A stretch of DNA of 38,840 nt, taken from the NCBI GenBank assembly GCA_018608425.1, contig JABAZL010000075.1, positions 1 to 38,840 of the forward strand, in the 5' to 3' direction. A program made the translations under genes and the position numbers. The DNA comes from Flavobacteriaceae bacterium. Its GTDB lineage: Bacteria; Bacteroidota; Bacteroidia; Flavobacteriales; Flavobacteriaceae. Numbering within the stretch: position 1 is the first letter of the stretch; every line of letters starts with the position of its first letter. The notes beneath the pieces were generated by a model. The model ran no database searches. It had not been told where the DNA came from and saw nothing but the letters and a program-made list of their open reading frames with translations. This document shows, piece by piece, positions 34,537 to 38,840 of this stretch.

Positions 34537-35395
34537 ATTGCTTTACCTCCCCCTGTACTTTATCTCAATTCTCCCATTTCCGTTTCTGTTTTTCCTTTCT
34601 GATTGCGTTTATTTCCTTTTCTACTACATCCTACAGTATCGAAAAAAAATTGTCCGTATGAACCTAGAAAATTCATTCCCGTTACTTTCCCTATCGGAAC
34701 TTAAAACAATTGAACAAGAATTCTATCATCATTTTTGTGATGTGCTTTTTGAAGCTATTAAAGCGCTAACTATTTCTAAAAAAACCATTCTCAAACGCTT
34801 TAAAATCACAAACCCAGAAATGCTGGAGCGGTTTTATCTTGAAAATAGGAGCATCATGCTCTACACCGCACACATGGGCAATTGGGAGTGGCTCTCTTTC
34901 ATTCCTCATTACACTCGTTTTGCAACCTCAACATTTTATCAACCCTTATCAAATAAGTACATAAACAAATTAATGTTTCACATCCGCAGTCAATTTGGCA
35001 CCCACTGTATTCCGTCAAAACAAGGGTACAAGGAGTTATTGAGGTTTAAAAACGAAGGAGTACTTTCACTGAATTGCCTTATAGGAGATCAGAGTCCCAA
35101 ACACAATTCGCAGCGACACACCGCTACTTTTATGAATCAAGAAACTGATTTTATGGTAGGCGGCGATCGAATTGCTACTAAACTGAAACAGGCAGTACTT
35201 TACCCAGAAATCATTAAGCCCAAACGCGGGCATTATGAATTGACTTTTAAAGTCATTGAAGAAAGGCCAACACACGAAGAAAAAAACAAATGCATCAATG
35301 CGTATATTGATTTATTGGAACAGAATATAATGAAGCAGCCCGCACTTTGGCTATGGAGTCATCGTCGTTGGAAAGACAAACACCAGTATATTTAA
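34529..35395 (+). CDS. LpxL/HtrB-like lipid A late acyltransferase
   Basis: A 288-aa inner-membrane acyltransferase. An N-terminal hydrophobic segment (LYLPLYFISILPFPFLFFL) anchors it. The catalytic HX4E motif is AHMGNWEW (His115, Glu120), and LIGDQSPKH matches the family's second block. E. coli LpxL adds a secondary acyl chain to Kdo2-lipid IVA. Bacteroidetes homologues may act on a different lipid A intermediate or on aminolipids, so the exact substrate is unsure. Loss of the kdsB copy in this window makes the substrate question more interesting. It probably shares a promoter with the small ORF before it. Confidence 0.87.
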   Translation: MNRLLYLPLYFISILPFPFLFFLSDCVYFLFYYILQYRKKIVRMNLENSFPLLSLSELKTIEQEFYHHFCDVLFEAIKALTISKKTILKRFKITNPEMLERFYLENRSIMLYTAHMGNWEWLSFIPHYTRFATSTFYQPLSNKYINKLMFHIRSQFGTHCIPSKQGYKELLRFKNEGVLSLNCLIGDQSPKHNSQRHTATFMNQETDFMVGGDRIATKLKQAVLYPEIIKPKRGHYELTFKVIEERPTHEEKNKCINAYIDLLEQNIMKQPALWLWSHRRWKDKHQYI

Positions 35396-35441
35396 TATTA
35401 TACCTTTATAACACTATCTTAGAACGCAATTAAATTTTACT

Positions 35442-36053
35442 ATGCAGCTAGAAAAAAAAGAACATTGGGAAAAGGTATATGAAACGAAGACTCCTAACCA
35501 AGTAAGTTGGACCCAAGAGAATCCCAAAACATCTCTTGATTATATCAAGGCTAGTAAGCTCCCTAAAAATGCTGCACTAATTGATATTGGTGGAGGCGAT
35601 AGTCTTTTGGTTGATTATTTACTAGAAGAAGGCTATAGCCAAATAACGGTGTTGGACATTTCAGAGCAAGCCATCAAAAGAGCGCAAGAACGTCTGGGAG
35701 CAGCAGCAGACAAAGTAACGTGGATCGTTTCCGATATTCTTGACTTTAAACCCAAAAAGACCTACGACCTCTGGCATGATCGAGCAACATTTCATTTTCT
35801 TACAACTACATCTGAAATTGAAACCTATAAAAACACTGTCAAACTATGGGTAGAATCTTTTATGGTTTTGGGCGTTTTTTCAAAAGAAGGTCCTTTAAAA
35901 TGTAGTGGATTGCCTATTACACAATATAATGTTGCTGAGCTTACAACTTGTTTTGGTGATGCATTTGAAGTATTACATGCTCAAACCGAAGACCATTCGA
36001 CGCCATTCGATACCCTTCAAAATTTTCAATTTGCACATTTAAAGAAAAAATAA
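35442..36053 (+). CDS. Class I SAM-dependent methyltransferase
   Basis: A 203-aa Rossmann-type methyltransferase. The SAM-binding motif I is LIDIGGGDSLLVDYL (about residues 45-59), followed by the acidic motif II in TVLDIS and motif IV around LWHDRATFHFL. The opening KKEHWEKVYETKTPNQVSW is typical of a small subgroup near the thiopurine/TehB-type methylases. The substrate cannot be read from sequence. An imperfect promoter box (TACCTTTA at 35401) precedes it, and the DUF3784 gene follows after 4 bases. Confidence 0.87.
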   Translation: MQLEKKEHWEKVYETKTPNQVSWTQENPKTSLDYIKASKLPKNAALIDIGGGDSLLVDYLLEEGYSQITVLDISEQAIKRAQERLGAAADKVTWIVSDILDFKPKKTYDLWHDRATFHFLTTTSEIETYKNTVKLWVESFMVLGVFSKEGPLKCSGLPITQYNVAELTTCFGDAFEVLHAQTEDHSTPFDTLQNFQFAHLKKK

Positions 36054-36057
36054 AAGC

Positions 36058-36453
36058 ATGCAAGTCGTTATTCTCATCTGTATACTAAGCTTCGTTTTTA
36101 TTGGAGTTGGTTATCTAATAACCGAAAAAAATGCACCCTACCTACTCTCAGGATACAATACAATGAGTAAAGGAAAACAAGAGCAAGTAGACCTAAAAGG
36201 GCTTTTACGTTTTTCAAAGAGGTTTCATATCAACTTAGGAGTTTCACAAGCTATTATTGGTTTTACTCTTTACTATTTAGGATATGATAAAGGGCTAAAT
36301 TTATTCCTTTCTACCTATTCTATTGTAGCGTATATCTATTTTATTTGGAAGAGTGCTCCCTTTCAACCGCAACAACAAATTCGCTCTGTTTACATAGGAA
36401 TTGCAGTATTGAGCATTTGTCTCTTGGGAATTCTTAGCACATTTTTCTCCTAA
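36058..36453 (+). CDS. DUF3784 family small membrane protein
   Basis: 131 aa with about four hydrophobic segments (residues 3-20, about 60-78, 79-98 and 110-129). The sequence NAPYLLSGYNTMSKGKQEQVD between the first and second segments is the conserved signature of DUF3784. Function is unknown for the family. It lies 4 bases after the methyltransferase and is likely co-transcribed with it. Confidence 0.83.
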   Translation: MQVVILICILSFVFIGVGYLITEKNAPYLLSGYNTMSKGKQEQVDLKGLLRFSKRFHINLGVSQAIIGFTLYYLGYDKGLNLFLSTYSIVAYIYFIWKSAPFQPQQQIRSVYIGIAVLSICLLGILSTFFS

Positions 36454-36541
36454 TTCTGAACCAATTCCGTCAAAGATTTTTTTGGTAGTGGGTACTTGTT
36501 TTTAAAATTTTATTTACATTGAAATCACCCAATTTTAAATC

Positions 36542-37000
36542 ATGAATATCCCAAACATCTTCCAAGCAACCGAAGTTGCCCAACTAATCGAACGAATCAA
36601 CATGCTCAGTCCAAGTACCAAACCTCTTTGGGGAAAAATGTACTCAGATCAGATGTTGGCTCATGTTAATGTAGCCTATGAAATGGCATTCGAAGACCTC
36701 CATCCAAAACCCAAAGGATTTAAAAAGTTAATCCTAAAATTATTCGTAAAAAAAGCAGTCATAGGTCCTAAGGCATATTCCAAAAATTCAAGAACTGCTC
36801 CGGTATTCATCATCAAGGGATCTCGTGATTTTGAAGTTGAACGAAAACGCTTGATCAACTACCTGAATAAGGTTTTGTCACTGGGTAAAGAACATTTCGA
36901 GCAATTAGAATCGCATGGATTTGGTCCTCTCAGTTCCGAAGAATGGAATACTTTATTTGCTAAGCACTTGGAACATCACCTCCAGCAATTCGGAGTTTGA
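36542..37000 (+). CDS. DUF1569 (DinB-like) protein
   Basis: A 152-aa cytoplasmic protein. WGKMYSDQMLAHVNVAYEMAF near the N-terminus and FAKHLEHHLQQF at the C-terminus give His residues placed as in the DinB/YfiT metal-binding four-helix bundle; DUF1569 belongs to that clan. Family members include thiol-dependent transferases, but no function is established for this one. It is separated by 88 bases from DUF3784, with a candidate TACATTGA promoter box in the gap, and converges with cmk with a 2-base gap. Confidence 0.8.
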   Translation: MNIPNIFQATEVAQLIERINMLSPSTKPLWGKMYSDQMLAHVNVAYEMAFEDLHPKPKGFKKLILKLFVKKAVIGPKAYSKNSRTAPVFIIKGSRDFEVERKRLINYLNKVLSLGKEHFEQLESHGFGPLSSEEWNTLFAKHLEHHLQQFGV

Positions 37001-37002
37001 TT

Positions 37003-37674
37003 TTAGGCTTTTACTACTGACATCATTTGCTCAAAAACTTCTTCTACAGAAAATAATGTGGTATCAATTTCGACAGCCTCTTCTGCTTTTCTGAGAGGAG
37101 ATATTGCTCGGGTACTATCTTGATGATCCCGATCGACAACATTTTTTAAAATCTCTTCAAAAAGTACTTCTTCCCCTTTTGCTTGCAATTCATCGAAGCG
37201 GCGTTGTGCACGAACCTTGGGGTCTGCAATTAAGAAAAATTTGAAGTCTGCGTTTGGAAAAACAACAGTACCAATATCGCGGCCATCCATTACAACGCTT
37301 CCCAATTGAGATAAAATACGCTGCTGATTGACCAGATGTTCTCGAACAAAGCCCAATTGTGCAATACGACTAACCCACGAAGAAATTGCTAGCGTTCTTA
37401 GTTCGTCTCCGTATGCCTTTCCGTTAAACAACATTTGCTTTGGACCTGCAGCTGTACTCCAGCTAAACGAGGTCTCAGAAAGTGCAACTTCAAGTGCTTG
37501 TTCTTGAATAACGTCTCCTTGTATCAAATCGGTAGTCAAGGCAAAATAACTCACTGCACGATACATATACCCTGTATCCATATAAGTGAAATCAAGTGCC
37601 TTTGCTAAGCGCTTAGATAAGGTGCTTTTACCCGTAGAGGCAAAACCGTCTACTGCAATTACTGTCGTTTTCAT
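37003..37674 (-). CDS. cmk: Cytidylate kinase
   Basis: It phosphorylates CMP and dCMP to the diphosphates. The P-loop is DGFASTGKST (residues 9-18). YMDTGYMYRAVSYFAL is the CMP-binding region, VMDGRDIGTVVFP a core motif, and VVDRDHQDSTRAISPL the LID/Arg region. At 223 aa it is complete. It is the third gene of a lon-NRDE-cmk series on the minus strand, 33 bases after the NRDE gene. Confidence 0.96.
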   Translation of the reverse strand: MKTTVIAVDGFASTGKSTLSKRLAKALDFTYMDTGYMYRAVSYFALTTDLIQGDVIQEQALEVALSETSFSWSTAAGPKQMLFNGKAYGDELRTLAISSWVSRIAQLGFVREHLVNQQRILSQLGSVVMDGRDIGTVVFPNADFKFFLIADPKVRAQRRFDELQAKGEEVLFEEILKNVVDRDHQDSTRAISPLRKAEEAVEIDTTLFSVEEVFEQMMSVVKA

Positions 37675-37707
37675 AATTCAAAGATAAGAAAGAGATTGTA
37701 GTATCGC

Positions 37708-38430
37708 TTATTTGATTTGGACTGACTTTTCTAATTGTACAGATGCATCTTTTCTTTTGTATTGAAATTCAAAAGCATTCTTATTCCCGTGAATGGATGA
37801 AACGCTTAGGGTTTCAACAGGAACATCATCTGGAACTCGGTCTCCATAGATCGCTTCTAAAGCAGAGCGCTCAAAGGGAAATTCAGAACGTTGAAAATCC
37901 ATAACCTCCGCTTGGGTGCGTTCCTTTTGTTCTGTCCAGTTTTTCAGTAGTTTAAAACGTGTTTTTTGCCAAGAGGTAGGATACAGCGTAGCCGATGACC
38001 AAAGGTGGAATGCGGATGTAGAAAGCATTTTTTCATGCAACTCTTTTTCATCCCAACGAAGTTCGATTAATGTTCCTTGATCGTAAATGATAAAGGTGAA
38101 AGGTTCCATGCCTTCAAACTCGAACGTATTGATGAAGTCACGATGATCTGCGTATTCAAAAAACTGAACCGCCATCTTACCTCTACTCAATCGATATGAT
38201 CCTTCGGGCAAATGAGGCTCAAAAGCACCGTTGAGCACACACACAAATTGATTGGTGTTCGAAAACACAAACCAACTCCCTTTGGCTTGTGCATCTTGCG
38301 GAAAAAAGAGGGTCTTCCCTTCTACTTCCAACTCGTGCAATGCGGTTGCAGCTCGATTTGGATTCTCATCTCGATTAGAAGTGAATATAAATCGTTCGTC
38401 GGCTAAAGGAATAAAACTAACTGTACACAT
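37708..38430 (-). CDS. NRDE (TANGO2-like) family protein
   Basis: A 240-aa protein with the N-terminal MCTVSFIPL, whose Cys2 is the conserved residue of the family, and TSNRDENPNR, the NRDE signature (residues 17-26). The TANGO2/NRDE family resembles N-terminal nucleophile hydrolases. Roles in haem or lipid handling have been proposed for eukaryotic members, and the bacterial role is not settled. It starts 6 bases after the lon stop and precedes cmk by 33 bases. Confidence 0.9.
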   Translation of the reverse strand: MCTVSFIPLADERFIFTSNRDENPNRAATALHELEVEGKTLFFPQDAQAKGSWFVFSNTNQFVCVLNGAFEPHLPEGSYRLSRGKMAVQFFEYADHRDFINTFEFEGMEPFTFIIYDQGTLIELRWDEKELHEKMLSTSAFHLWSSATLYPTSWQKTRFKLLKNWTEQKERTQAEVMDFQRSEFPFERSALEAIYGDRVPDDVPVETLSVSSIHGNKNAFEFQYKRKDASVQLEKSVQIK

Positions 38431-38436
38431 ATAAGC

Positions 38437-38840
38437 TTATAACTTTTTAGTGTTTTTTACATTTTGAGTAGTCAAGGCCAAGGCAAGTACTTCTCCCATT
38501 TCTTTTACAAAAAGAAAGGTGAGCCCTTTGAGGTAAGAATCCTTGATTTCTTCAATGTCTTTTCTATTGCTTTCACACAAGATAATTTCTTTGATCTTAG
38601 AACGTTTTGCTGCTAGGATTTTTTCTTTAATCCCGCCAACAGGCAGTACCTTCCCCCGAAGGGTGATTTCTCCAGTCATAGAAAGATTCTTCTTGACTCG
38701 TTTCTGTGTTAAAAGAGAAACCAATGATGTAAGGATGGTAATTCCAGCACTAGGACCATCTTTAGGCGTAGCACCTTCTGGAACGTGAATGTGGATGTTG
38801 TATTTATCAAACTTAAAATCTGCTAAACCAAGCTGAAGTG
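38437..38840 (-). CDS. lon: ATP-dependent protease Lon, C-terminal part (runs off the window)
   Basis: Only the last ~134 codons are present; the 5' part lies beyond the window edge. The frame stays open to 38840 ([13 protein letters not shown] then [19 protein letters not shown]), so the track's start at 38724 is internal. The catalytic Ser lies in KDGPSAG and the Lys in [12 protein letters not shown], the Ser-Lys dyad of the Lon protease domain. [15 protein letters not shown] is diagnostic. The protein degrades misfolded and regulatory proteins. It appears intact as far as seen. Confidence 0.96.
   Translation of the reverse strand, partial: LQLGLADFKFDKYNIHIHVPEGATPKDGPSAGITILTSLVSLLTQKRVKKNLSMTGEITLRGKVLPVGGIKEKILAAKRSKIKEIILCESNRKDIEEIKDSYLKGLTFLFVKEMGEVLALALTTQNVKNTKKL

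Noticed and set aside
38437-38724. A complete 95-aa ORF at the window end
   Set aside because: The frame is open to the window edge and carries the Lon Ser-Lys dyad. It is the 3' part of lon, not a small gene.
1-38840. CRISPR arrays, insertion sequences, prophage genes, tRNA genes, toxin-antitoxin or defence systems
   Set aside because: I looked on both strands and found no repeat-spacer arrays, transposase motifs, cloverleaf sequences or defence-gene signatures. The region is core chromosome.

Overview
The window looks like a chromosomal core segment from a member of the Flavobacteriaceae (Bacteroidetes). The evidence is AT-rich DNA, gene families typical of that group (flavobacterial C40 peptidase, DUF3822, DUF3784, DUF1569, fused ThrA followed by ThrB and ThrC), no clear Shine-Dalgarno sites, and repeated promoter boxes of the Bacteroidetes TAnnTTTG type. 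I see no prophage, insertion sequence, CRISPR array or tRNA gene.

Layout. 1-7 kb: a PgpH-like HD hydrolase, an NlpC/P60 peptidase, a secreted TPR protein and gyrA. 7-14.6 kb: clpC, a strong terminator, then a threonine operon (thrA-thrB-thrC) preceded by a short, unannotated Thr-rich leader ORF. 14.6-19.5 kb: secreted Xaa-Pro aminopeptidase, gcvT, a RmlD-like reductase, yebC and a PlsC-like acyltransferase. 19.5-19.8 kb: the decayed remains of kdsB. 19.8-25.4 kb: a RecD-like helicase, a membrane-anchored unknown, DUF3822, rsmD, the RNase P RNA and dnaX. The dnaX frame is interrupted at an A10 slippery run, as expected for production of both gamma and tau. 25.4-34.2 kb, all on the minus strand: rpsA, then pyrR-pyrB-unknown-rnz, then pdxH-sixA-ppk1-ppx. 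34.2-37 kb: an LpxL-like acyltransferase, a methyltransferase, DUF3784 and DUF1569. 37-38.8 kb: lon (3' part only), an NRDE protein and cmk.

How it works together. Most genes are housekeeping: DNA topology and replication, translation, RNA processing, protein quality control, amino-acid, pyrimidine and vitamin B6 metabolism, and polyphosphate turnover. Packing is tight: several convergent pairs abut or overlap (thrC/pepP, yebC/plsC, dnaX/ppx, DUF1569/cmk), and many operon genes overlap by 1-4 bases. The most notable items are the thr leader peptide with its candidate attenuator, the in-phase A AAA AAG slippery site in dnaX, and the multiply broken kdsB, a gene normally needed for Kdo-containing LPS. 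I do not see a wholly new multi-gene system here.
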